From: Streptomyces sp. CG4
GTDB taxonomy: Bacteria > Actinomycetota > Actinomycetes > Streptomycetales > Streptomycetaceae
Reading direction: 5' to 3'
NCBI RefSeq assembly: GCF_041080655.1
Contig: NZ_CP163525.1
Coordinates: 124,001 to 188,000, forward strand
DNA length: 64,000 nt
Position numbers and translations under genes: made by a program. This document shows, one piece after another, positions 18,244 through 26,970 of this stretch (within the stretch, counting starts at the first letter, position 1; each line of letters opens with the position of its first letter). The notes below the pieces were generated by a model. It worked only from the letters and a program-made list of their open reading frames with translations. It searched no databases and was not told the DNA's origin.

Positions 18244-18500
18244 CTACCCGATGTCGCCCGACAGTTTGGCTGGGTCGTGGAGGAGCTGGCGGGTGAGGGT
18301 CGCGTACTTCACTGCCGTGGTCTCGGAGAGAGGTCGAAGATCGCGGTCAGATGCGGTGGGTCGGCACCGGTGGCCAGGACCTCCCCAACGACAGCGCCTG
18401 GCCGTGGGGCCGAGCGATCGTCCGGCCGCCGGTGCAGCCCGGAGCCCGGGATGTGGTGAGTCCGCTCCTTCTCGATGAGTCTGCCGGTGTGCGTCCACGG
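18244..18500 (-). pseudogene. Possible tyrosine-recombinase C-terminal remnant
   Basis: Two frames combine into PPHLTAIFDLS followed by TTAVKYATLTRQLLHDP, a pattern resembling the last helices of transposon or plasmid integrases. Nothing upstream is recognisable. Weak evidence. Confidence 0.3.
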
Positions 18501-18580
18501 CGCCACAGTCGGTGACCGAGCCCAGGGTGTGTTCTCCGGCCGCCTGGAGGCGTGGCTGCCGGACAGTGGGGCACATCGAA

Positions 18581-19162
18581 TCAGTTGTCCCTGCGCGGGC
18601 GCAGGCCGTCGAGGGCGAGGTCGATGAAGCGGCGCCAGTCGCCGCTGCCGGTGCGGATGACTGCGGACAGGGCGCCGACGAGCGTGTAGACGTCCGCAAC
18701 GGTGAGGTCGCTCCGAAGGGTTCCGGCTGACCGTCCCTGGTCGATGAGTGTTCCGACCGCGAGTTCGAGCTGAGCAAGCATTTCCCCCCTGGGAGCCGAC
18801 GATCCCACAGCCGCCGCCGCGGCGGCGGACAGTCCCTGGTCCTCGGCCAGTATCTGACCGACATTGCGGAGATACCGGGCCAGTCCCTGGCCTGACTCCG
18901 GGTCACGCAGGCAGTCGGTGCGCGCGAACCGGAGGATCTCGGCGAACCGGAGTTCTGCTGCGGCCTCCACGAGGGACTGCCGGGTCGGGAAGTGCCGGTA
19001 CACGGTGCCCATACCGACCCCGGCGGCCCGTGCCACCTCGGGCATCTGGACGTCGTCGCCGCGTTCCTCGAACAGGGCACGCGCTGCAGCCAGCACTCGG
19101 GCGCGGTTGCGCTCTGCGTCGGCGCGCGGCTTCCGGCCGGCGGGTGTCGATGGCGTTGACAA
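18581..19162 (-). CDS. TetR family transcriptional regulator
   Basis: A 193-residue repressor with the HTH RARVLAAARALFEERG, then MPEVARAAGVGMGTVYRHFPTR, and a ligand domain ending LDGLRPRRDN. It is divergent from a cupin gene across 77 bp that hold a perfect palindrome at 19190-19206. By usual TetR logic it represses itself and the cupin gene. Confidence 0.85.
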   Translation of the reverse strand: MSTPSTPAGRKPRADAERNRARVLAAARALFEERGDDVQMPEVARAAGVGMGTVYRHFPTRQSLVEAAAELRFAEILRFARTDCLRDPESGQGLARYLRNVGQILAEDQGLSAAAAAAVGSSAPRGEMLAQLELAVGTLIDQGRSAGTLRSDLTVADVYTLVGALSAVIRTGSGDWRRFIDLALDGLRPRRDN

Positions 19163-19189
19163 GGTGTGCGCTCCTCCCTCTAAATTGAT

Positions 19190-19206
19190 CCGGAATCGGA
19201 TTCCGG
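19190..19206. promoter_or_regulatory. 17-bp perfect palindrome between tetR and cupin genes
   Basis: CCGGAATCGGATTCCGG: arms CCGGAATC and GATTCCGG around one central base. It sits in the middle of the divergent promoter region and is the likely TetR operator. The bases just right of it repeat the half site (GGTTCCGA). Confidence 0.7.
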
Positions 19207-19239
19207 TTCCGATTATGCCATGCGAGGAGGGCTACACCC

Positions 19240-19704
19240 ATGCCTGAAGGCCGTTTCATCCTGCTGGAGCCAGGTGCCGCCCGGCCGGGGCGAATCCCGC
19301 TGCCACCCGCGTTCGCCGTCAAGGCGATGACCGACGACACGGAAGGCCGGTTCTCGCTGCTGGAGGTAACCGTGGCGAAGGACATCCCTTGGCACACCCA
19401 CCACCAGGCGGACGAGTGCATCTACGTGCTGGACGGCGTCCTCGAGATCGAGTTCGGCGACCGGAAGTACTCGGCCACGAAGGGGACCTTCGCTCTACTG
19501 CCCCGCGGCGTCCCTCACTCCCTGCGCCGCGCCTCCGACCCGCCCCCTCGGGTCCTGCAGATCTCCTCGCCCGGAGGCTGGGAGCACTACGTCGAGGACC
19601 TGATCGAGGCGGGGCCCGCGGTGTTCACCGACGGACAGTTGGATCCCGCGAAGATCAACCCCATCGCAGCCAAACACCACATCAGCTACCACGAGCAGAA
19701 GTGA
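19240..19704 (+). CDS. Cupin-domain protein
   Basis: A 154-residue single cupin. Motif 1 is visible as PWHTHHQADECIYVLDG, with metal-binding His/His/Glu, and motif 2 as LLPRGVPHSLRR with the last His. A GAGGAGG precedes the ATG at a workable distance. Divergence from a TetR repressor suggests inducible expression, perhaps for modification of a small aromatic molecule; the substrate is unknown. Confidence 0.8.
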   Translation: MPEGRFILLEPGAARPGRIPLPPAFAVKAMTDDTEGRFSLLEVTVAKDIPWHTHHQADECIYVLDGVLEIEFGDRKYSATKGTFALLPRGVPHSLRRASDPPPRVLQISSPGGWEHYVEDLIEAGPAVFTDGQLDPAKINPIAAKHHISYHEQK

Positions 19705-19914
19705 CGCTCACTCAACGGACGTTGAGGCTCGGGCCACGCCGACATCCTCTGTGCGCGGTAGCGGAGCATCAGCCGTGACGTGACAACGGCCGTACGGGTT
19801 GGGGAGGTTGTAACGCGACACCCGACCCGCGCGGCCCTGTCCCATCCTGCCTTCTGCGGCCTATCGTGTGCACATCTCGACGATTTGATCGAGGAGCTGA
19901 CCCATCCGTGAAGC

Positions 19915-20160
19915 GCCCGATGCGAGTCCGCCCTCCAGGAGCGGCGCGGCGGACCCCGGCGCCCCGCCGTCGGCGCCGGCCCCAACCGCCAGTTGGTCTT
20001 CACCGACCGCGTTCTGGTCACTCTGGCTCTACTGCGCCTCCAACCGCCGCACGCGGCACTCGCCGCCCTGTACGGGCTCAGCCGCACCACCATCACCCGG
20101 GCGGAGCACGAGGTCCGGCCGCTGCTGGCCCGACGGGGCTTCGCCGTCCCCGACCGGCTC
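19915..20160 (+). pseudogene. IS5-like transposase N-terminal remnant
   Basis: The reading LVFTDRVLVTLALLRL and LYGLSRTTITRAEHEVRPLL is the helix-turn-helix start of a DDE transposase. The frame ends against the 3' end of the GH26 gene at 20162. No catalytic part and no matching end repeat were found. Confidence 0.5.
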
Positions 20161-20161
20161 A

Positions 20162-21544
20162 TCACGGATGCAGCGAGGCCCACGACCAACCGTCGGGTCC
20201 CGTAGGCCCGTGTCCGCCGGTGAGGATCTGCGGGGAGCCGTAGGTGGTCCGCACGTCCTGCGGGGTGTTCATCCCTTGCGGGCCCGAGACGTTGTGCTGG
20301 GTCAGAGCCTGTCCCCAGACCGTCCAGAGCACCCACGGGGTGACGTCCAGCGTCCGCCGCTGGTAGGCGTTGAGCGGTACGTGGAAGGATTCGGCCATGA
20401 CCCGGGGCTTGCCGTAGCCGGCGAGCCCGTCGTACCACTTCTTCGTCCACGGACCGCCGCCGAAGGGCCGGTCCGGACCTCCGCTGTAGTCGTCGACGCC
20501 GACCACGTCGACATAATCGGTCCCCGGGTAGTACGCCCCCGGCTCGCTGCCGTGGACGCCGTCCCAGACGGCCGGGGACCAGACGAAGATCAGATTGTGC
20601 AGACCGCGCGAGCCGACCAGATACGCGTACAGGGTCCGCCACAGCGCCTGGTAACGCTCAGGCGGCAGCCCGGACCACCAGAAACCGGGTCTGCCGCCCG
20701 CCGGGTTCATCTCGTGGTACGGGCGCAGCAGTACCGGGACGTCGTGCTCGGCGAGATAGCCCAGGTGGTCGGCGAGGAAGGACCAGTCGAGGATGAGCGC
20801 TTGGTGTTCTGTGGTGCCGGGGGTCAGCACACGTTCGATCCAGCCGGGGTCGGTGACGGCCGGTGAGTTCTCGTGGAGGGTTTCCCGGTAGCCCTTGACG
20901 GGACTGCCCGGCCACGGCTGGTGGAAGGACATGCCGACCAGGCCCGCCGGTCCGCCGCCGTTGTCCGGCAGGACACTCCCGCTGCCGTGGTGCCTTCCGT
21001 CCCGTCCGTCGGGGCTGTATGTGCCGACGGACGCGCGCGGCAGCCCGAACCATACCCCGGTGGCAAGGTCCACGGCGTCGTCGGTGTACGACCAGGCGGT
21101 ACGTCCACTGGGCCAGGTGGCCAGTGAGTAGCTTCGAGGACGGCCGACTGCCCAGCCCGGCTGTTCATAGCCGGGTCCGAGGTCAACTTCCAGGAATCCG
21201 GGGAGCCTTCCGCTGATGTCGCGGGCTTTCCGATAGTAGTAGCCGGGCGGTTTGGTGCCATGGCGGTCGCCGTAGTCGGGGTTGTAGAGCTCGTTGTGCA
21301 ACTCGACATGCTGACCGATGACCGTCCGCCCCGGCCTCCCGTCGCGAGCCGCGTTCTCCAGGGCGACCAGCATTCGGTACACCGAGCGGGCGGCGGGAGA
21401 GGACCGGGGATCGCGGAGGGCAAGGCGGTCCTCCTGGACTGGCGAACCCCCCGGGGAAGCAGGCGACTTGAGGGCCTCGGCCGCCAGTGCGAAACCGCCG
21501 ATCACCGCGGTACCTCCACCGATGATCGCAGTGCGACGCCTCAT
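20162..21544 (-). CDS. Secreted glycoside hydrolase family 26-like enzyme
   Basis: A 460-residue protein starting MRRRTAIIGGGTAVIGGFAL, which looks like a Tat-type or hydrophobic export signal. The catalytic region shows VLLRPYHEMNPAGGRPGFWW with the proton-donor Glu of GH26 (RPxHExN), and VMAESFHVPL with the probable nucleophile Glu about 130 residues later. GH26 members are mainly beta-mannanases and related endo-glycanases. It is divergent from a glycosyltransferase gene and next to an acyltransferase, so it may trim the exopolysaccharide those enzymes make. Confidence 0.8.
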   Translation of the reverse strand: MRRRTAIIGGGTAVIGGFALAAEALKSPASPGGSPVQEDRLALRDPRSSPAARSVYRMLVALENAARDGRPGRTVIGQHVELHNELYNPDYGDRHGTKPPGYYYRKARDISGRLPGFLEVDLGPGYEQPGWAVGRPRSYSLATWPSGRTAWSYTDDAVDLATGVWFGLPRASVGTYSPDGRDGRHHGSGSVLPDNGGGPAGLVGMSFHQPWPGSPVKGYRETLHENSPAVTDPGWIERVLTPGTTEHQALILDWSFLADHLGYLAEHDVPVLLRPYHEMNPAGGRPGFWWSGLPPERYQALWRTLYAYLVGSRGLHNLIFVWSPAVWDGVHGSEPGAYYPGTDYVDVVGVDDYSGGPDRPFGGGPWTKKWYDGLAGYGKPRVMAESFHVPLNAYQRRTLDVTPWVLWTVWGQALTQHNVSGPQGMNTPQDVRTTYGSPQILTGGHGPTGPDGWSWASLHP

Positions 21545-21748
21545 GGCAGAGCCTCACCTCCTCGTTGCCGGTTCGCAATTCCATCCGATGACGTCAAATT
21601 CTCAACGAACAGGAAGGGCCTTCACAAAGGATTTACGCGTCAGCAACATCGGGTGCTCGCGGCGCCCGTGGGCAACCTGATAGATAGATGGAGTCATGTT
21701 CATGCCAGTTGCATCCATCACTATAAACCATCTGCAAGCAGGAGTACT

Positions 21749-23194
21749 GTGACTCTCCCTCAGAAGGAATCCGTCCCGTTATCGCGAGGCGGCACAGCCC
21801 ATGCCAGTCGGCACTCCGCATGGCTTCCCGGAATTGTGCCGATCCTTCTGGTGTACGGTAGTGTGCTGGCCTTCTCCCTCTGGCTCTTCCGGCCCGGCGC
21901 AGGCCTCACCGGCTGGACGGTGACCGTATTATGGACGCTTCCCACGGCGAGTTCCGCGGTCGGAATCACCGGCGTCGTACTGACACGGCGCCGACTGAGA
22001 AAACAGCACCATCGTGAACCGGCCCAACCAGTGCGCACCGAAAAGCTCGTGGTGGTCGTCCCCACGATCGGCCGGACCGACACCTTTCCGGCCTTGAGGC
22101 GTTCCGTTCTCACCTACGGCGAGTTCCTTCCACGGTATTTCCCCCGACTACGGGTGGACATCGTCACCGAGGAAGGATGCGAGGCACAAGATTCCATCGA
22201 CGCACTGGCCGCCGGCAATCCTCTGCTGCGCGTGGTGGCCGTGCCCCGCGCCTATGAAACACCGCGGGGCACGCGATTCAAGGCGCGCGCCAACCACTAC
22301 GCCCACGAAATACGCATCGGCGAAGCCGAAGCCACCGACGACGTCTGGGTTCTCCACATGGACGACGACACCGGCGTCGGTCCCGACACGGCGGAACAGC
22401 TCGCGCACTTCATCCATGAGCAGCGCGATGCAGGCCCGGAGGCAAAGCACCTGGCCCAGGGCATCCTCACCTATCCGCGAGACCACGCCGTCAACAAGCT
22501 GACCTGGCTGGCCGACGCTGTCCGGCCGGCCGACGACGTCACCCGCTTCGCGGTCCTCACCGGCGGCGGCACCCCGCGCGTCGGGCTCCACGGTGAACTG
22601 CTGCTGATCCGGGCCAGCGTCGAAGCCAGCATCGGCTGGGACTTCGGGCCGCAGGCCATCGTCGAGGACGCCCAACTCGCGCTGAACTTCTGCACCCGAT
22701 ATCGCGGGCGCAGCGCCTGGTTCTCCGGCCGCTGCTACGGGGCCTCGCCCGCCACCGTCCGCGACTTCGTCAGGCAACGCGAGCGCTGGGCCTGGGGATT
22801 GATCCAACTGGCACTCAACCGTGAGATCCCGCTGCGCAATCGGCTCCTGCTCGGCTACTGCGTCAGCACCTGGGTGCTCGGCCCGTTGCAGCATGTCGCC
22901 GTCGTCCTGCTCGGCGGGGCACTAATGGACGACCTCAACACCTCCCCGGCGAGCGTCTGGGTCCTCCCGCTGTGGGCGCTGAACATGGCCTACGTGGTGT
23001 GGATGTACTGGGAGGGCCTGCGGATCAACGCCACGGCGTCGTCGGACGGCCGACGCAGACTCTGGGAATCCATCGCCGTGGTGCTGCTGATCCCGGTCTT
23101 CTCGCTCTGGGAGGGCATGGGCGGCTTCCGCGGGCTGCTGCGGTTCCTGCGCGGTCAGGACAACGCGTTCGTGGTCATCGCAAAACCGGCCTGA
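21749..23194 (+). CDS. Membrane glycosyltransferase family 2
   Basis: A 481-residue integral membrane enzyme. Two hydrophobic segments lie near the start (IVPILLVYGSVLAFSLWLF and the one after it) and three near the end. Between them is the GT-A domain with LVVVVPTIGRTD, the metal motif HMDDDTG and the QRERWAWG acceptor block (QxxRW). The GTG at 21749 follows CAGGAG. The frame holds two TTA codons, residues 11 and 61, so translation should depend on the bldA tRNA. It is followed 65 bp later by an acyltransferase, probably one transcript. Likely product: a processive or single-sugar beta-linked polymer. Confidence 0.8.
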   Translation: MTLPQKESVPLSRGGTAHASRHSAWLPGIVPILLVYGSVLAFSLWLFRPGAGLTGWTVTVLWTLPTASSAVGITGVVLTRRRLRKQHHREPAQPVRTEKLVVVVPTIGRTDTFPALRRSVLTYGEFLPRYFPRLRVDIVTEEGCEAQDSIDALAAGNPLLRVVAVPRAYETPRGTRFKARANHYAHEIRIGEAEATDDVWVLHMDDDTGVGPDTAEQLAHFIHEQRDAGPEAKHLAQGILTYPRDHAVNKLTWLADAVRPADDVTRFAVLTGGGTPRVGLHGELLLIRASVEASIGWDFGPQAIVEDAQLALNFCTRYRGRSAWFSGRCYGASPATVRDFVRQRERWAWGLIQLALNREIPLRNRLLLGYCVSTWVLGPLQHVAVVLLGGALMDDLNTSPASVWVLPLWALNMAYVVWMYWEGLRINATASSDGRRRLWESIAVVLLIPVFSLWEGMGGFRGLLRFLRGQDNAFVVIAKPA

Positions 23195-23259
23195 CCGGCC
23201 GCCTCCCCCGCACGCCTGCGCACGACATCTCACTTCCCCCCACACACAAGGACATCACC

Positions 23260-25230
23260 GTGTCCAAGACGACGTTAACCGTCAGCACCGACACGCCGCC
23301 TGACCGAACCCGGCCCGGGAACCCGACCCCGGAACCGCACCGCGCCGGTCTGCGCAACCATCATTTCCCCGCGGTCGACGGGCTGCGCGGTATCGCGATC
23401 CTCTCCGTGCTCCTGTACCACTCCGACTGGTTCGCACGCGGACTCTTCGGCGTCGACGCCTTCTTCGTCCTCTCCGGCTTCCTCGTCACGCTGCTGCTGA
23501 TGCGCGAGGCACAGCAGACCGGTCGTATCCGTATCGGCCGGTTCTACCTGCGCCGCTACAAGCGGCTGATGCCCGGCCTGATGGCCGTTCTGGCCATCGT
23601 CATCACCTTCGGCTATCTGCTGGACTCGCTGCAACAGGCGCGCGACATCCGTGCGCAGGCCGCTGCCGCGCTGTTCCAGGTCGCCAACTGGGCGCAGATC
23701 GCGCGCAATCAGGGGTACTGGGACCAGTTCGGGCAGATCCAGCCGCTCGGAGCGATGTGGTCGCTCAGCATCACTGAACAGTTCTACCTCGTGTGGCCGT
23801 TGATCCTGGCCCTGCTGTGGTGGGTCTTCCGGCGGCGCAGGGGGCCGGTGGCGGTGAGCGTGCTGGCGCTCTTCGCCGGCTCCGCCGCCGTCGCGCCCCT
23901 CCTCTTCAACGGGACCAACTCCGATGCCCTCTATCTGGGCACCCACACCCGGGCCGTGGGCTTCCTCGCCGGTGCCACTGCCGCCTGCCTGGTACATCTG
24001 GCACACCAGCGCCGCCCGCCCCACCGCCGCACACTGCTCCCGGAACGCGTGATGCGCACACTGCCCACCGCGGTGGGCCTGGCCTGCCTGACGGCTGTCC
24101 TGACGGCGAGCGCCCTGGTCACCAGCTACCACCAACCGGTGCTGTACCAAGGTGGGTTCGCGGTGGTCGCCGCGCTCATCGCCACGCTGACGGCTACGCT
24201 CTGCCGGGACCGGGGCATGCTCGTCAAGGCACTGTCCGCCAAGCCGCTGGCCGAGATAGGCCGCATGTCGTACAGCATGTACCTGCTGCATCTCCCGGTC
24301 TACTGGCTGCTCCAGAACGCCGAGCCGCAGATCGAGCCTTACGCCTTGCTGATCGTGGGAGGCTGCACGACCTGGCTCTGCTCGCTGTTCCTGCACTACG
24401 GGTTCACCGAGAGGCTACGGCGACGCAACTGGCCTGCCAGGCGCGCCGTTCCCGTGTCCGCACTGACCTGCACCGCGATCGTGATGTCGGCCCACTATCT
24501 GCCGATCACCGTGGAGCACCGCATGCATCGCGACGGTGAACCAATGGTGCTCACCCTCGGCGACTCGCTCGCCAACGATCTCGCCACGGCGCTTGCCCGG
24601 CACGGCGGCCGTTTCAGCGTGGCCGACGGAGGTCTGGCGGGCTGCGGCATCATGAGCCCGGACGAGACCAAGGACCGGATAGGCAAGATTGTCGGGAACT
24701 GGGACGCGTGCCGCCAGTGGCCGCGCACCTGGCAGCGGCTCATCAACGACAACGCACCGGACGCCATCGTGGTCCACCTGGGCTGGGACGCGGTCCTGCA
24801 ACGCATCGACGGCCACTGGCTGTCGCCCTGCGACGGCCAGTACCGCACCCGCTACCTCGATCGACTGCACAGCGCAGCAGTCATCTGGGCCAGGGCCGCA
24901 CCGCGCACTCCCGTTCTGCTGACGAGTGAACGAACCCAGACGGGTGCCGGAACCGCCGCCTGGGGCCGGTGCTATGACAGTCTGGTCACCTCCTTCATCC
25001 GCTCGGCGGGCCCGCAGGTCCGGCTGCTCGACCTGGGCGGCTTCCTGTGCCCGCACGGCAGGGAATGCATCCAGTACACGCCCGACGGCAAGCAGCTCTA
25101 TCCGACGGGTGACGGCGTCCACTTCACCGCGGCAGGCATGGACTACGTCACCCCATGGCTGGAGCGCCGGATCGCCGCGCAACTGCCACCCGGCGGCCGG
25201 GCCGCAGCTTCAGGATCCCGGCACGGCTGA
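23260..25230 (+). CDS. Acyltransferase-3 family protein with SGNH-like C-terminal domain
   Basis: A 656-residue protein of the OafA/YrhL type. The N-terminal 370 residues contain about ten membrane segments and the family motifs FPAVDGLRGIAILSVLLYH, FGVDAFFVLSGFL and WSLSITEQFYLVWP. The extracellular end begins VLTLGDSLANDLA (Ser of an SGNH fold) and closes with GDGVHFTAAGM (Asp/His block). Such proteins O-acetylate cell-surface sugars. The GTG start has AAGGA in front. Codon 6 is TTA, again pointing to bldA control. A strong hairpin follows 11 bp after the stop. Confidence 0.85.
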   Translation: MSKTTLTVSTDTPPDRTRPGNPTPEPHRAGLRNHHFPAVDGLRGIAILSVLLYHSDWFARGLFGVDAFFVLSGFLVTLLLMREAQQTGRIRIGRFYLRRYKRLMPGLMAVLAIVITFGYLLDSLQQARDIRAQAAAALFQVANWAQIARNQGYWDQFGQIQPLGAMWSLSITEQFYLVWPLILALLWWVFRRRRGPVAVSVLALFAGSAAVAPLLFNGTNSDALYLGTHTRAVGFLAGATAACLVHLAHQRRPPHRRTLLPERVMRTLPTAVGLACLTAVLTASALVTSYHQPVLYQGGFAVVAALIATLTATLCRDRGMLVKALSAKPLAEIGRMSYSMYLLHLPVYWLLQNAEPQIEPYALLIVGGCTTWLCSLFLHYGFTERLRRRNWPARRAVPVSALTCTAIVMSAHYLPITVEHRMHRDGEPMVLTLGDSLANDLATALARHGGRFSVADGGLAGCGIMSPDETKDRIGKIVGNWDACRQWPRTWQRLINDNAPDAIVVHLGWDAVLQRIDGHWLSPCDGQYRTRYLDRLHSAAVIWARAAPRTPVLLTSERTQTGAGTAAWGRCYDSLVTSFIRSAGPQVRLLDLGGFLCPHGRECIQYTPDGKQLYPTGDGVHFTAAGMDYVTPWLERRIAAQLPPGGRAAASGSRHG

Positions 25231-25240
25231 CGGCGTCACG

Positions 25241-25266
25241 GCATCCATGACCTGGGTCGTGGATGC
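25241..25266 (+). terminator. Hairpin terminator after the acyltransferase gene
   Basis: GCATCCATGACC pairs with GGTCGTGGATGC (one wobble) around a tight loop, starting 10 bp after the stop codon. No long T run follows, as is common in Streptomyces. Confidence 0.65.
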
Positions 25267-25270
25267 CGTG

Positions 25271-25294
25271 CTCCATTCGCACCGGGGCGGTTCA
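25271..25294. repeat. Orphan right end of the 6470-14986 IS3-family element
   Basis: The 24 bp are identical to 14963-14986, the right end of the element in the terpene synthase. No transposase or left end is near. It marks either an old insertion mostly deleted or a one-ended event. Confidence 0.75.
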
Positions 25295-25342
25295 CCGCAG
25301 GGCGTACGCGCCGACCACTCCATCCATCCCGCACCCTCAACT

Positions 25343-25748
25343 TCAGCGTGAACATGGGCGAAACCGACCGACATCGATGTGTCCGCCTGCCCATTCACCG
25401 GCGCTGTCCATCTTGACCAGGTGCGGCTCGAAGGCCGCCGTTCCTTCGCTCCCGCCCCCACCGGCATGCGCCGGCGAGGACTGGTGTGGGCGCGCTGGAC
25501 CCCCTGACGCACGCCGGCTGAGGAACTCCTCCGGCGACAGGTCCACGCTCACTTCGAGGTCGGCCATCGCGGCGAGGCAGGAGAACCAGTCCTTCAGATC
25601 GTGCGCGTACGCCTTGACCGACCGTGTTCGGTGACCGCTCGATTCCGGTGAGGTAGGTCAGGTACCGCTCGATCGGCTCGACCGGCGCGGCGTCATCGCC
25701 GAGCACCGACTTCGCTTCCGCACAGATGCCTCGCGGAGATCTGAACAT
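25343..25748 (-). pseudogene. Tyrosine recombinase N-terminal remnant
   Basis: PVEPIERYLTYLTGIERSPNTV is the SAM-like core-binding start of phage-type integrases. A frameshift near 25620 separates it from a second piece (DLEVSVDLSPEEFLSR). The catalytic domain is absent. Confidence 0.5.
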
Positions 25749-25809
25749 TCGCGGTCATCAACGACGTACATAACGACGACTGTTGCACCGCACCTCGACC
25801 CACATACCG

Positions 25810-26440
25810 ATGGAGATCATCATGCTGGCCGCCCCCGTCGACTTTGATCAGCTCACCGGCGTGTGGCAGATCGGCCTCGTTCACTCCCAAGTCGACTTCA
25901 CCGTACGTCACCTCATGATCCGGATGCGAGGCGGCTTCACAAGGTTCTCCGGAACCATCACCGTTGGGAACGAGCCCGCACGGTCCAGCGTGCGGGCAGA
26001 GATCGACTGCACATTGGTCGACACCCGCAACGCCGAGCGGGACAAGCACATCCGTGCCGCTGACTGTCCTCGACAGCGACACCCGCCCCCCTGCATCGTT
26101 CCAGTCCTCGCGAATCCGCACGAAGGTCGGTCGGCACATCATCGAGGGGCACCCGACCCTCCGGGGCCAGATGTGCTCGGTCGACTTCGACTTGTTCCTC
26201 CCCGGTGTGGATACGGACGTAACAGGCCGGACTCGGGCGGGATTTCGGGCCTTCTCCTGCATCAGCCGCTCCCAGCTCAGAGTGACAGGCGATGTGCCTC
26301 TGGCCGGAGGACGTGCGCTGATCGGCGACACCGTCATGGTCGAAGTGGAGATCGAGGCGGTCCAGGGCCGCTGGCACCAACGGGGGACTGTCAATCCTCT
26401 GGGCCGTGAAGGACCTCTTCATGCAGTTTGTGACTCCTGA
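25810..26440 (+). pseudogene. YceI-family protein, frameshifted
   Basis: The first frame reads FDQLTGVWQIGLVHSQVDFT and VRHLMIRMRGGFTRFSGTI, the YceI lipocalin-like start. Near 26060 the frame shifts by one base. The second frame continues with SDTRPPASFQSSRI and the family's strand pattern to VEVEIEAVQGRW. One extra C would explain the break. The protein would bind a polyprenoid-type ligand if intact. Confidence 0.65.
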
Positions 26441-26970
26441 GACAAGTGAGACCCGAGCTTCGGTGATGGTCCGCGTAGAAGTCCGCGATCCACGTGGCGA
26501 TCATCAGCCGGGCCTCGGCCCCGGCTGGCGAAGTTTTCTGCTTCGCCGCGGCCGTCGACGATGCCGGAGCCTCGGCTTGACCCGGCGTCGCCTGGCGCGG
26601 ATGTGGCACTTGGAACAAGCCCGTCCGGCGTCGGCCGACCGGGCTCCGACTGGTTGTGGGCAACCCTTGACGCCAAGACGTGGGACGCGCCGATCGCCGC
26701 CCGGCACATGCTCAGCTGGTCCGCGACCCCAGCTCGGCCAACAGCACCTCGTGCGGCCCGCTGCCAGACCCCGGTGTGGGCGACCGCTGCCGAAACCTTC
26801 AAGCTGAGCGGCCTGAAGACGTCGCTGCCGGCAGGTTCGCACGAGTGCTACTGAGCACTCACTGATGCGCGGAGGAGCCGGTGGCGCCCCGCCCGTCCGC
26901 ACTCCGGCCGCGTCTTCATGCGCCGAGCCCCTCACCACCACAGCAACGCCGCACCAGGGAGCTGCTTTCC
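26441..26970. other. About 530 bp without an intact gene
   Basis: No complete gene was seen. On the minus strand near 26420-26560 a short piece (LMIATWIADFY) resembles the end of an IS3 integrase core, too little to annotate firmly. The promoter of the following DUF6114 gene must lie here. Confidence 0.4.
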
